Origin: Pseudarthrobacter sp. W1I19
Lineage (GTDB): Bacteria; Actinomycetota; Actinomycetes; Actinomycetales; Micrococcaceae
Length of the DNA: 64,000 nucleotides
Reading direction: 5' to 3'
Assembly (NCBI RefSeq): GCF_030817835.1
Contig: NZ_JAUSZR010000001.1
Location: 1,054,001 to 1,118,000, forward strand
The position numbers were made by a program, and so were the translations under genes. This document shows positions 1 through 7,322 of the stretch, piece after piece (within the stretch, counting starts at the first letter, position 1; each line of letters begins with the position of its first letter). The notes under the pieces were generated by a model, which saw only the letters and a program-made list of their open reading frames with translations, ran no database searches and was not told the DNA's origin.

Positions 1-553
1 ACTGGACAGGCCAGTCGCCCTAGTTCGGGACAACCACACAGACAAGCTTCCCTTTGACACAGCCATAGTGAACACCCATACCTATAACTCCGCGCTTCAT
101 CCTTGGACTATCGATGACGATAGGCAGGGTATCGCTCAGCACCTCAAAAACACCAAGGAAAACACCCCTGACAACAACGCCCTATGGGGCCATTTCGGCT
201 TGACCAAGCGGGCAGCAGAACGTTTACCCTCCGAGAGCCCCTTAGAGGCCAAGCTGGATCTTCTTATGGGGCAAGTGTCCAACCTAGGTGCAATTGCCGA
301 ATTTAGTCGTGAGCCTCTTCCCGTAGACACTGACACGATTGTCGATGAGCTGATCCAGGCAACTTACGACTCTGGCACGAGCGTTATCGGAGCCACCACT
401 CACGCCAGAGGTGGCATTGAGCTGCAGGTATCGCACGGGCCTGTTACAGCTACGCTGGCAAAGAGAATCTCACAATTTAGCAAGAAATATGGGCGGTCGG
501 TAAGAGTAGTTGCGGCCGATGGATCTGTCCTTAAGGACTTCCCCCGATTCTAG
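1..553 (+). CDS. C-terminal part of a possible TIR/nucleotide-binding-like protein
   Basis: The reading frame is open from base 2 to the stop at 551-553, so the 5' end is cut by the window edge. A GTG at 68 could be an internal start, but the residues before it read as coding (RPVALVRDNHTDKLPFD). The pattern RPVALV...LPFD followed by a Y and a W-containing segment resembles the end of TIR-like or nucleoside-deoxyribosyltransferase-like domains, where the segment 'kPv.l......PFD' is common. The C-terminal ~100 residues match nothing I recognise. If the TIR-like reading is right this could be a defence gene carried by the element. The functional call is tentative; the coding call is firm. Confidence 0.5.
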   Translation, partial: LDRPVALVRDNHTDKLPFDTAIVNTHTYNSALHPWTIDDDRQGIAQHLKNTKENTPDNNALWGHFGLTKRAAERLPSESPLEAKLDLLMGQVSNLGAIAEFSREPLPVDTDTIVDELIQATYDSGTSVIGATTHARGGIELQVSHGPVTATLAKRISQFSKKYGRSVRVVAADGSVLKDFPRF

Positions 554-574
554 GAGCGCATTCCAGGCTGACGC

Positions 575-913
575 CTATGGCGACTTAGTCACTTCCCGAA
601 CGGACACCCCCAGGCCACGGCAGGTTTGGGCCAACGAGTCCTTTATGGAATAGGCGGGCGTCTCGCTGAGCTTCGAAATCAAAGGCGAATCCTCGACGCC
701 GTTTCTTATACTCTCAGTTTCAGCCTCGACTGCCTTTGCTCCAATGTCGAAAAGGATCATGTTCATAGCTGCTTTGGTGTCCGTGGCTTTATCCCGAGCC
801 TTGTCCAGCATCGTGCAAGCTTCGTAGCCCGCGGGATCGGTGTCCTTGAACGACTGCGAGCAGCCCGTCACTAGCACGGTCAACAGAACCGCGGGCGCTA
901 CAAGTTTGCGCAT
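575..913 (-). CDS. Small secreted lipoprotein, unknown function
   Basis: 112 aa. A typical lipoprotein signal peptide is visible: MRK, a hydrophobic stretch, then lipobox LVTGC with the lipidated Cys at about residue 18. The mature part is mostly helical with three cysteines in total and no recognised domain. The start is supported by a GGGGGA ribosome-binding site just upstream. It lies downstream of the tape measure gene on the same strand but behind a hairpin terminator, so it is probably transcribed separately. Lipoproteins are common lysogenic-conversion or superinfection-exclusion cargo, but that role is only inferred from position. Confidence 0.7.
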   Translation of the reverse strand: MRKLVAPAVLLTVLVTGCSQSFKDTDPAGYEACTMLDKARDKATDTKAAMNMILFDIGAKAVEAETESIRNGVEDSPLISKLSETPAYSIKDSLAQTCRGLGVSVREVTKSP

Positions 914-967
914 ATTTCCCCCAATTTGAATAAGTCTTCTGACATTAACCTACAAAGCAGGGCCGCA

Positions 968-1004
968 GAAGCCCCCGCCGGCGGTAATGACTGACGGGGG
1001 CTTC
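968..1004 (-). terminator. Hairpin terminator after the tape measure gene
   Basis: Inverted repeat GAAGCCCCCG (968-977) and CGGGGGCTTC (995-1004) with a 17-nt loop, 8 nt beyond the tape measure stop codon. There is no strong T-run. Confidence 0.6.
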
Positions 1005-1011
1005 CCAGGTG

Positions 1012-4000
1012 TTAGCGGGCGCGTCCGTTCGCGGTGCGAGTCACTGAGCCTAGCTTCGCATCGGTGACGCCACCGGCTACAACTTCGATGCGTGCGTCTA
1101 TCTGTTCGTTACCGATGAACACGCGAACCTCTGGAGCGCCCACGTTGAAAGCAGGCGCAGCGAACGACTGAGCCCTGTACTCCCGCCCACCATTCGCATA
1201 ACCCGGCAACTTCGGGAACGTGCCCGCGTTGATCGCAGCAAGCTCACGGTTATAGCGGTCTGACGAGCCGCGGTTAACAATCCACTCGCCAGCATCCACA
1301 CGAACTTTCGGCATGCCCATAGGATCGATCCCTAGGAAACCGTCAGTTACAGCGGTACCCGGCCCGGACGTAGGCAACTGCCCGCCGTCCGCATAACCAG
1401 GAACCCGGCCACCAGTAGCAAGGCCACCACGCAGCGAACCGTTCTCCCTACCACCAACACCAGAACCCATACCGCCCGGGTCCTCAATAGTCTTCTTGAG
1501 AGTGGTCTCGTGGGTGGTGGCCCAGACGTCCATGAACACCTGCCTGCCGTCCAGGTTGTCAGCCTTACCCTTGATCTTGTCCAACTCGCTTGACGCTTTG
1601 TCGTTGACCCAAGTGTCGATGGGTACCTCGTTGGGGATACCAAGCGCCTTACGGGCCATAGCGTCGGCCGCGTCGCCCGTGATGCCCAACTGCCCGGCTG
1701 CACGGATCAGGTCGTTATACGAGGTCCACAGGTTCTTCTGCAGTTCGGCCTGCGCGGCGGCGCTGCCCTGCGTGGCCAGCGTCTCAGCAGCAGTAGCCGT
1801 CATCGCAGCCATCGCAGACTGCGCGAGTCCGTTGTAGGCGGACTGGTTGGCGCGACCCTGCTCCGTGTTGATGTCCAGCGTCGTGCCGTTCTTCTTCACA
1901 GACTCAGTCACCGCATCAATAGCAGCCTGATACTGAATCTGAGCATCCGAAGCAGACAACGACAACAGACCAGCATTGAAAAGGACCTGCGTCCACCTCT
2001 CAATATCAGACACCGAACCGTCAGCCGCCAGACCGACCTCATCTAGTGCTTTCTCGATAGCCTCTGCCTGCTCCGCGGCGACCTCCGCAGCCTCCCCCGT
2101 TCCCTTGATGGCCGCCGCAGCCTTATCCCCACCAGCAGCGGCGGCTTCCATCTTGGCCGGCGTCTCCCCAAGAGCCCAGTTCAAAAGCTCCTGATCCGTC
2201 AACGCGACGTTCGAATCACTCGCCATCTTCCGCAACGAATCAAGATACTCCGGGAACCGCTCACCCACAGTCTCCAAACTGATGCCCTGATTCTCCGCAG
2301 AGTCAGCAATGGACTTGAAACCCTTAGCCGCCAAATCCATATTGCCGCTGGAAGCAGCCGATGCCAGAGCCTGATCCGCTTTACTGATCCCATCAGCGAG
2401 CTTAGCCATGCCGTTATTGATCCCAAGGCTTGCACCGAAGGACTCAAGGGCGCTGTTGAAATCCTGGTTGATCAGCTTGTCCAGCGACTCGCCCACAGTG
2501 GAGATACTTCCCTCGAACTCCTTAGCCCCAACCTCCGAGAAGATCGAATCAAGCGAGCTCTTACTCTTATCCAGACCCACCAGCGCCTGCGTAAACTCCT
2601 CCACCGAGGCCGTAGCGGGCTGCATCGAGTTGTGAAGCCCCTTGATCGCCTCGAAACCAATGAACGCCCCAGAAGCCAAACCAGCGGCCTTACCCACCTT
2701 GCCCAAAGCACCGGCCGCCTTACTGCCTTCCGGCGCCAAGGTCTTGAAAGCGTTCATGCTGTCCAGGATCCGCGGCGTCAGCGTAAGGAACGCGCCGGCA
2801 CCAAGAGCAGCAACACCAGCAACCCCACCAAGCACGGACAGTGCGCCCTGGACAGGGGCAGGGAGTGAACCGAACGCCTGAGCAACACCAGCAGCGCCCT
2901 CAGCAACGCCTGAGATGATCGGCAGGAGTACGGCGCCAGCTTCGATAGCTGCGTCTTTGATGTTGTTCCAAGCAATCTGAACTTTCGCCTCGGTCGTTTC
3001 GTACCGCTTAGCGGCCTCCTCAGCGAGCGCGGAGTTAGAAGCCCATGCCTCATCCCCGAGCTTCAGAGAGTCCGCCAGCAGCCCACCAGCGCCCGCCAGG
3101 CGAAGGATAACGCCCGTTTCCTCAGTGCCCTTGATGCCCAGGTTAGCCATGGTGTCGATGACGTTGCCGCCAGATTCCTTGACCTTATTCAGGCCCTGAA
3201 CCATCATGTCAACGGCGCGAACAGGGTCAGTCTCAAAAGCAGCAGCGAAGTCCTTGGACGAAACCCCGGCAACCTTTGCGAGATTATCGAGCCCTTCGCC
3301 CCCAGTCTTCACATCGCCGTACATGCGCTGCATCACGCGGGAGATGACACCGCCGCCAAGCTCAGCCTCAATACCAACCGACGCCATAGCGTTCGCCAGG
3401 GCGAGCACGTCAGATTCAGAAGCACCAACGAGCTTTCCAGCACCAGCAATACGCTTGGCCATGCTAACAATCTCAGCCTCAGTAGAAGCGCCCGCGTTGC
3501 CAAGGGCCACGAGAGTAGCGCCGAAGCGTTCGACACCTCCTGAGCCTTCGCGCTGCATGGTTCCCATGACGTTCGAGATTTGGGCGATCGCGGTTGCTGC
3601 CTCGTCAGCGGAAAGGTTTGTCGTCTCACCGAGGGCAATCATGGTTTCCGTGAAGCCCACGACATCCTGGCGCTTCACACCGAGCTGCCCGGCTGCTTCT
3701 GCGACACCAGCGATTTCCTCGTGCGTCGCAGGCAGGGTTTTAGCCAAGCCCCTCAGCGATGATTCAAGTTCGTCCATCTGCTTAGGCGTGCCGTCAACAG
3801 TCTTGGTAACACCTGCCCAGGCGCTTTCCCAGTCCATCGCCGCCTTGCCAGCGAGCTCCAAACCACCTACAGCCGCGGTGCCGAAGCCAAGCATCGAAGT
3901 GCCGGCAGTGTCCCAAGCCTCGCGGTTCTTGTGCGCAGACTGAACCAGCCTGCCAAGGTGCGTATCGGCGCCGGCGCTTGCCTCCTCCGATACCTTCTTG

Positions 4001-4092
4001 ACCTTCTGCGTCGCGGCCGAGGCCTCCGCCATGGCGGCCTTAAAATTGTGGATCTCAGCGCTGAACTTCACGCTTACACGGCGTTCCGCCAT
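1012..4092 (-). CDS. Phage tail tape measure protein
   Basis: 1026 aa from the ATG at 4092. It is the length ruler and assembly scaffold of a long phage tail. Residues ~70-400 match the core of TP901-type tape measure proteins (alanine-rich helical segment with GQLGV, ATNLSADEAA-like and GNAGAS-like stretches). Hydrophobic Ala/Gly helices follow at ~430-520, and a Gly-rich low-complexity tail near the C-terminus. An upstream in-frame start at 4173 is rejected because it lies inside a terminator hairpin; the ATG at 4092 has GGAAG 11 nt upstream. Neighbouring tail genes (major tail protein, assembly chaperones, distal tail) are absent, which is abnormal for an intact phage. Confidence 0.9.
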   Translation of the reverse strand: MAERRVSVKFSAEIHNFKAAMAEASAATQKVKKVSEEASAGADTHLGRLVQSAHKNREAWDTAGTSMLGFGTAAVGGLELAGKAAMDWESAWAGVTKTVDGTPKQMDELESSLRGLAKTLPATHEEIAGVAEAAGQLGVKRQDVVGFTETMIALGETTNLSADEAATAIAQISNVMGTMQREGSGGVERFGATLVALGNAGASTEAEIVSMAKRIAGAGKLVGASESDVLALANAMASVGIEAELGGGVISRVMQRMYGDVKTGGEGLDNLAKVAGVSSKDFAAAFETDPVRAVDMMVQGLNKVKESGGNVIDTMANLGIKGTEETGVILRLAGAGGLLADSLKLGDEAWASNSALAEEAAKRYETTEAKVQIAWNNIKDAAIEAGAVLLPIISGVAEGAAGVAQAFGSLPAPVQGALSVLGGVAGVAALGAGAFLTLTPRILDSMNAFKTLAPEGSKAAGALGKVGKAAGLASGAFIGFEAIKGLHNSMQPATASVEEFTQALVGLDKSKSSLDSIFSEVGAKEFEGSISTVGESLDKLINQDFNSALESFGASLGINNGMAKLADGISKADQALASAASSGNMDLAAKGFKSIADSAENQGISLETVGERFPEYLDSLRKMASDSNVALTDQELLNWALGETPAKMEAAAAGGDKAAAAIKGTGEAAEVAAEQAEAIEKALDEVGLAADGSVSDIERWTQVLFNAGLLSLSASDAQIQYQAAIDAVTESVKKNGTTLDINTEQGRANQSAYNGLAQSAMAAMTATAAETLATQGSAAAQAELQKNLWTSYNDLIRAAGQLGITGDAADAMARKALGIPNEVPIDTWVNDKASSELDKIKGKADNLDGRQVFMDVWATTHETTLKKTIEDPGGMGSGVGGRENGSLRGGLATGGRVPGYADGGQLPTSGPGTAVTDGFLGIDPMGMPKVRVDAGEWIVNRGSSDRYNRELAAINAGTFPKLPGYANGGREYRAQSFAAPAFNVGAPEVRVFIGNEQIDARIEVVAGGVTDAKLGSVTRTANGRAR

Positions 4093-4159
4093 GATTACCA
4101 TCACTTCCATTACGATTTGCAATAACCAAGGGCAAGGACTGCCGCCTGATTTTTGGTAC

Positions 4160-4184
4160 AAAAAAGCCCGCACGATGGCGGGCT
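4160..4184 (-). terminator. Rho-independent terminator upstream of the tape measure gene
   Basis: On the minus strand the stem AGCCCGC (4184-4178) / GCGGGCT (4171-4165) is followed by a T6 run. It lies 38 nt after the stop of the preceding small gene and ~68 nt before the tape measure start, so tape measure expression needs read-through, antitermination or its own promoter. Confidence 0.75.
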
Positions 4185-4221
4185 AACAGGTGTTGCTATT
4201 CAGTTATGAGTTCGGAGGGCG

Positions 4222-4467
4222 CTAGATGAGGTGCTTGATCTCATCCCAAGGCTGATCCGGCACATCGCCGTCCCACTCGGGCATATCCTCGTACCCGCCC
4301 GGCAGGTTCTCATCCGCCCACGAATAACGCGCCTCAGACCATGCCGCCCAGCGCTGATACTCAGACTTGCCAGGCCAATCAGCAGGGACGAAAGTGGTTA
4401 ATTCAGCAGGGATCCCAAGTACCGCGCCGGCAACTTTCCGCCTACGCCTAACCACGGCGGCCCCCAT
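4222..4467 (-). CDS. Small phage protein overlapping the terminase-like gene
   Basis: 81 aa from an ATG inside the end of the upstream gene (20-nt overlap), which implies translational coupling. The N-terminus is basic (MGAAVVRRRRK). The rest is acidic and aromatic, with motifs PADWPG and several Trp. I do not recognise the family; similar short acidic proteins follow small-terminase genes in actinobacterial prophages. The frame upstream of the ATG gives low-quality Cys/Arg-rich protein, supporting this start. Confidence 0.6.
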   Translation of the reverse strand: MGAAVVRRRRKVAGAVLGIPAELTTFVPADWPGKSEYQRWAAWSEARYSWADENLPGGYEDMPEWDGDVPDQPWDEIKHLI

Positions 4468-4780
4468 ACACGCCGCGGACACCGCGAGCAGCCGGCAAAT
4501 CATCATCAGTAAGGCCAGGGATCTGCAACGTTGCCAACAAACGGGCGAGCGATAGCCGCTGCTGCCTGCTCTCAGCCACCGCTGGGTGCAACCTGGCACC
4601 CTGAGAACTGCCGATCATCAGACCGTCAGAGACAACCGCAGCGTCAAGCTCCACAATCCGGTCACGGACCCGGCAGGCTTCCTCCAGCAGCGCCAGTTCA
4701 TGGTCAGCCAACTCAAATTCATCCGTGGTGACATCCCACAGCCTCTTACCAGCGGATTTCGAACCTCTCGGCGTAGCCAT
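4448..4780 (-). CDS. Terminase small subunit-like protein (P27-type, actinophage)
   Basis: 110 aa from the ATG at 4780 (GAAAGG seven nt upstream). Features seen in actinophage small-terminase proteins are present: an N-terminal basic patch (TPRGSKSAGKRLW), an acidic helical segment LADHELALLEEACR, then S-QGARLHP, the segment ESRQQRLSLARLLATLQIP and an Arg/Gly-rich end (RGVRGVYGGRRG). The small subunit selects phage DNA for packaging. No large terminase follows; the next genes are a small ORF and the tape measure. The family call is by motif recognition; the DNA-recognition role is from the family. Confidence 0.65.
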   Translation of the reverse strand: MATPRGSKSAGKRLWDVTTDEFELADHELALLEEACRVRDRIVELDAAVVSDGLMIGSSQGARLHPAVAESRQQRLSLARLLATLQIPGLTDDDLPAARGVRGVYGGRRG

Positions 4781-4807
4781 AAAACAACCTTTCAATTAAC
4801 CGGAAAT

Positions 4808-4956
4808 GCCCCTAGCGGGGCCTACAAAATAACTAGTTCACGCCGGTTGCTAACCGGGCAAAATAACGCCCCGACAGGGCACACAGCCCCTCAAGGGCCT
4901 ATCGTTTCGGATGCGGGAAGATATGGTGCCTGTCCCCAGCGGGGTTTCTTTTTGAG
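4808..4956. repeat. Array of short GC hairpins in the terminase-gene leader
   Basis: The gap between the terminase-like gene and the zinc-ribbon-like gene contains several short stem-loops in a row: GCCCCTAGCGGGGC at ~4808, CCGGTTGCTAACCGG at ~4842, GCCCCGACAGGGC at ~4868, CCCCTCAAGGGC at ~4888 and CCCCAGCGGGG at ~4936. The last is followed on the plus strand by TTTCTTTTT and can act as a terminator. On the minus strand this is the 5' leader of the terminase-like gene. Confidence 0.6.
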
Positions 4957-5006
4957 GGTCGGGGGGTCCTGCCCCTGGGTCTGATTGTTGGTTGGATACT
5001 GGATGT

Positions 5007-5192
5007 ATGGATGAGCATCGTGATGATGATCAGGAGACATGCAAGGTGTGCGGTAAGCCGATGAGGCGCGAACCCGCGATTACCAGGGCGCACAGGCAAG
5101 GTAGTAGCCGCTTCGCTCGGCTTGCTGGTTCGAGCTGGGTTTGCAGCGATCCTCAGTGCCCAAGCAGACGCACTATTCGTGGTAGTCGCTGA
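5007..5192 (+). CDS. Small zinc-ribbon-like protein
   Basis: 61 aa from the ATG at 5007 (a TTG at 4992 is a weaker alternative). It contains CKVCGKPM near the N-terminus and a second pair in CSDPQCPS near the C-terminus, giving a C-x2-C...C-x4-C pattern likely to bind one Zn. The middle is basic (ITRAHRQGSSRFARL). I do not recognise a family. It lies upstream of the broken excisionase-like gene on the same strand. Confidence 0.55.
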   Translation: MDEHRDDDQETCKVCGKPMRREPAITRAHRQGSSRFARLAGSSWVCSDPQCPSRRTIRGSR

Positions 5193-5231
5193 AGCCCTTT
5201 CACCTCTTCGTTGCTGCGTTAGGGTGATGCA

Positions 5232-5483
5232 GTGACTGATGATGAGAGGCTGAAGCGCCCGATGTTCTTGACGGTCAGCTAGGTAGCTGAGGAGCTAGCC
5301 ATTGGTGTCCCGACTGTTCGGCAGTTGATCAAGTCTGGTGAGTTGCGGGCGTTGCAGATCGGTGGCCGCGGCATCTGGCGTATCGCTTCTAAGGATGTCG
5401 AGGACTACATCGAGCAGGCGTATCGCGTCACGGCTGAACGGATAGCAGCAGGCGACCTAGCTGATGGGGATCCTGTGGGATAG
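5232..5483 (+). pseudogene. Excisionase/BldC-type HTH protein with an in-frame amber stop
   Basis: The frame from GTG 5232 (AGGG just upstream) reads RPMFLTVS, then TAG at 5280-5282, then VAEELAIGVPTVRQLIKSGE and LRALQIGGRGIWRIASKDVE to a TAG at 5481. Family members read FLTV-x-QVAEEL at this place, so the stop is explained by one CAG to TAG change. The fold is a MerR/excisionase winged helix that binds DNA, used as recombination directionality factor or regulator. No start codon follows the stop soon enough to save the HTH. It is inactive unless amber is read through or the base is a sequencing error. Confidence 0.8.
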
Positions 5484-5519
5484 GGGTTACTACCAGCGGG
5501 CGGGACTTGGGTGCAAGGG

Positions 5520-5556
5520 AAAGGCCCCAACAGTTCGAGCGAACTGCGGGACCTTT
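5520..5556. terminator. Bidirectional terminator hairpin
   Basis: Outer arms AAAGG-CCC (5520-5528) and GGG-CCTTT (5548-5556) enclose an inner hairpin CAGTTC-GAGC-GAACTG. It lies between the convergent excisionase remnant and the serine protease gene. Confidence 0.7.
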
Positions 5557-5584
5557 CGGGCTGTGCTTCTACGGCAATGCGTGT

Positions 5585-6451
5585 TTACAGGTACTGATCC
5601 AACCAGTCCTGCACGATAGGGATGTCTACGCGCTGGTACCCGTCAATGTAACGGCAGTTCGCGGTGAAGCCGTAGCTTGAAACTGCTACGAGGTAGCCGT
5701 TAAGGAAGGCGGGTCCGCCGGAGTCTCCGAAGCAGCTTCCACCACCTCCCCGGTTGTCGTTAGGGTTGCCCTGAAACTGGAGTACCTGCGGGGTGAGCTT
5801 CTGACCGGGCGCTGTCGTGTAGCGGCGGATCAGCGGGTAATCCATCGGTTCCGGCTTCTGCGGCCCCGCTTCGGGTTTACGCACCTCCGTGCCGTACCCG
5901 ACGAGCTCGAAAAGCGTTTTGTTTAGAATGGGTGAACGGAACTGCTCTAGGTATCCCTCCGGGACGAGTTCGGCGGGCTCGACGCCAGTCACCGGTTTGT
6001 TGAGACGCACGATTCCAACGTCGTTCCAATTTTTGAGGTCGGTGAAATCCGAGTAGTCGGGGTGAGTTTCCGGCGTTCCCCACAGAAAGCCTGCCGCTTC
6101 GAGTTCTTTCGGGGTGTATCCGACGCTGGGATCCTTGGCCTCCGGCAACAGGGAGGGAGGTTCCTCTGCGATGACGGATGCGAAAGTAACTGCCGTTACC
6201 CCTATGCCCGGATCGGTGCAGTGCCCTGCTGTTATCAGGACGGTTGGCGAGACCAGGGTCGCTGAGCACCTGTACCGTCCAGGCTCCGGGTGCTCAGCGT
6301 CCGTGCCGTAGGAGACTATCAGGGCGACGTTGGGGTGTCGGTTTCCGTCGGGTTCGCCACCGGTGATTGCTGTTGCCGGCAAGGCGCTGGTGATGGTGAG
6401 TGTGAGTGTTGCCGCCAGGAGGAGCGCTAACCGTTTTTGTGAACGTTTCAC
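5585..6451 (-). CDS. Secreted trypsin-fold serine protease (S1 family)
   Basis: 288 aa. GTG start at 6451 with AAAGG 8 nt upstream. A Sec signal peptide occupies residues 1-28 (hydrophobic core, LPATA cleavage). The catalytic triad is complete: H77 in TAGHC, D144 in NDVGIV, S244 in FGDSGGP. The predicted mature N-terminus is ITGGEPDGN, equivalent to the activated IVGG end of trypsins, so signal cleavage alone could give an active enzyme. The residue at the specificity position (six before the Ser) is Gly, arguing against trypsin-like Arg/Lys specificity. No phage role is evident; it sits as cargo in the element. Confidence 0.88.
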   Translation of the reverse strand: MKRSQKRLALLLAATLTLTITSALPATAITGGEPDGNRHPNVALIVSYGTDAEHPEPGRYRCSATLVSPTVLITAGHCTDPGIGVTAVTFASVIAEEPPSLLPEAKDPSVGYTPKELEAAGFLWGTPETHPDYSDFTDLKNWNDVGIVRLNKPVTGVEPAELVPEGYLEQFRSPILNKTLFELVGYGTEVRKPEAGPQKPEPMDYPLIRRYTTAPGQKLTPQVLQFQGNPNDNRGGGGSCFGDSGGPAFLNGYLVAVSSYGFTANCRYIDGYQRVDIPIVQDWLDQYL

Positions 6452-6532
6452 TGGTCTTGCCTTTCATCGGGGCCATCCGGTGGCGTTAATCTAGTACTTT
6501 CGGGGCATTGTCCCCCTACCTAATTTGGCTTG

Positions 6533-6602
6533 TTGTGCCCGTAGCCGTGGTTATGTAGCTACGGGCACAACGTCACGCCCTGCAAGCCTTGTTCAAGCAG
6601 GG
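6533..6602 (-). terminator. Two tandem hairpins after the tail-fibre-like gene
   Basis: A perfect 13-bp stem TTGTGCCCGTAGC (6533-6545) with GCTACGGGCACAA (6558-6570) and a second stem CCCTGC/GCAGGG (6578-6602) fill the gap between the fibre-like gene stop and the protease start. They probably end fibre-gene transcription. Confidence 0.65.
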
Positions 6603-6622
6603 TGCGCGCTCTCCTGCTGTGG

Positions 6623-7213
6623 TTAGTAGGGCCAGTCGGCGCAGAGATGAAAGTAATCTCCGGTGTTGACGGTCACTGACCCCGACGAGGTCTGTAACAG
6701 CAGGTCACCAGTTGCACTGATGGCCGCTGGAAGTGTCGCCTTGTACACGCCTCCTGCGGCGTGCAGGTTGACGCTCGCGAATGCCGGGAGCGGTGGACGC
6801 CACCCAAGCGGGACAAGCGGGCAAATGAGTAGATACGTGGTGCTGAGCGTGAATGACCCGCCAGCCCTGGACAGCCTCACCGACATGGTTACGTGGTTAC
6901 GGTCCGCGCCTACCTGACGGGACAGCCCGCCGTTGAAAGACCAGTTCGCATCAGACGTGACGGGGGAGCCGGTCTGCGCTTGACGGATCCACGCCAACCC
7001 ATCCCACGTCTCCAGAATCCCGCTAAGGTCGGCCCGGGAAACCGTCATCCCCACATACTTACCGCCAGTCGGGGCGAGCGCGTCACGCTCAGCCCCGTTA
7101 GCAACCGGCACGATCGCATTCAAAGACTCAACGGCTTTCTTCGTGTCCGGGATCTCGTTATACGGGTCAGTCCCAGCCGGGACAATACCCTTATTCCATG
7201 TAGTCTGAGGCAC
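6623..7213 (-). CDS. Phage tail-fibre/minor tail-like protein
   Basis: 196 aa from GTG 7213 (AGGA about 8 nt upstream). The first half has features of actinophage tail fibre or appendage proteins: a PQTTWNKGIVPAGTDPYNEI-type start, ERDALAPTGGKYVGMTV and LETWDGLAW, a segment often found at the base of such fibres. The second half is beta-rich with conserved W, Gly and Pro and would form the distal receptor-binding part. At ~200 aa it is short for a fibre. It stands alone, away from the tape measure gene. Confidence 0.65.
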   Translation of the reverse strand: MPQTTWNKGIVPAGTDPYNEIPDTKKAVESLNAIVPVANGAERDALAPTGGKYVGMTVSRADLSGILETWDGLAWIRQAQTGSPVTSDANWSFNGGLSRQVGADRNHVTMSVRLSRAGGSFTLSTTYLLICPLVPLGWRPPLPAFASVNLHAAGGVYKATLPAAISATGDLLLQTSSGSVTVNTGDYFHLCADWPY

Positions 7214-7246
7214 AGTGTTTTCCTATTCGTTTTGAATTTAGGTATG

Positions 7247-7270
7247 AAAAAACCCGCCATAAGCGGGGCT
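7247..7270 (-). terminator. Terminator hairpin in the leader of the tail-fibre-like gene
   Basis: On the minus strand CCCGC (7267-7263) / GCGGG (7257-7253) is followed by T6, only ~34 nt before the GTG start. No minus-strand gene ends just upstream, so it acts as an attenuator or marks a deletion junction. Confidence 0.65.
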
Positions 7271-7322
7271 ACGTTCGTGTTGGTTTCATTCGGTTGAAAG
7301 CTGCTGTCGTACTGTCAGAGCC

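Noticed and set aside
4093..4173. Upstream start for the tape measure protein
   Set aside because: The added 27 residues begin inside a terminator stem and do not resemble phage protein.
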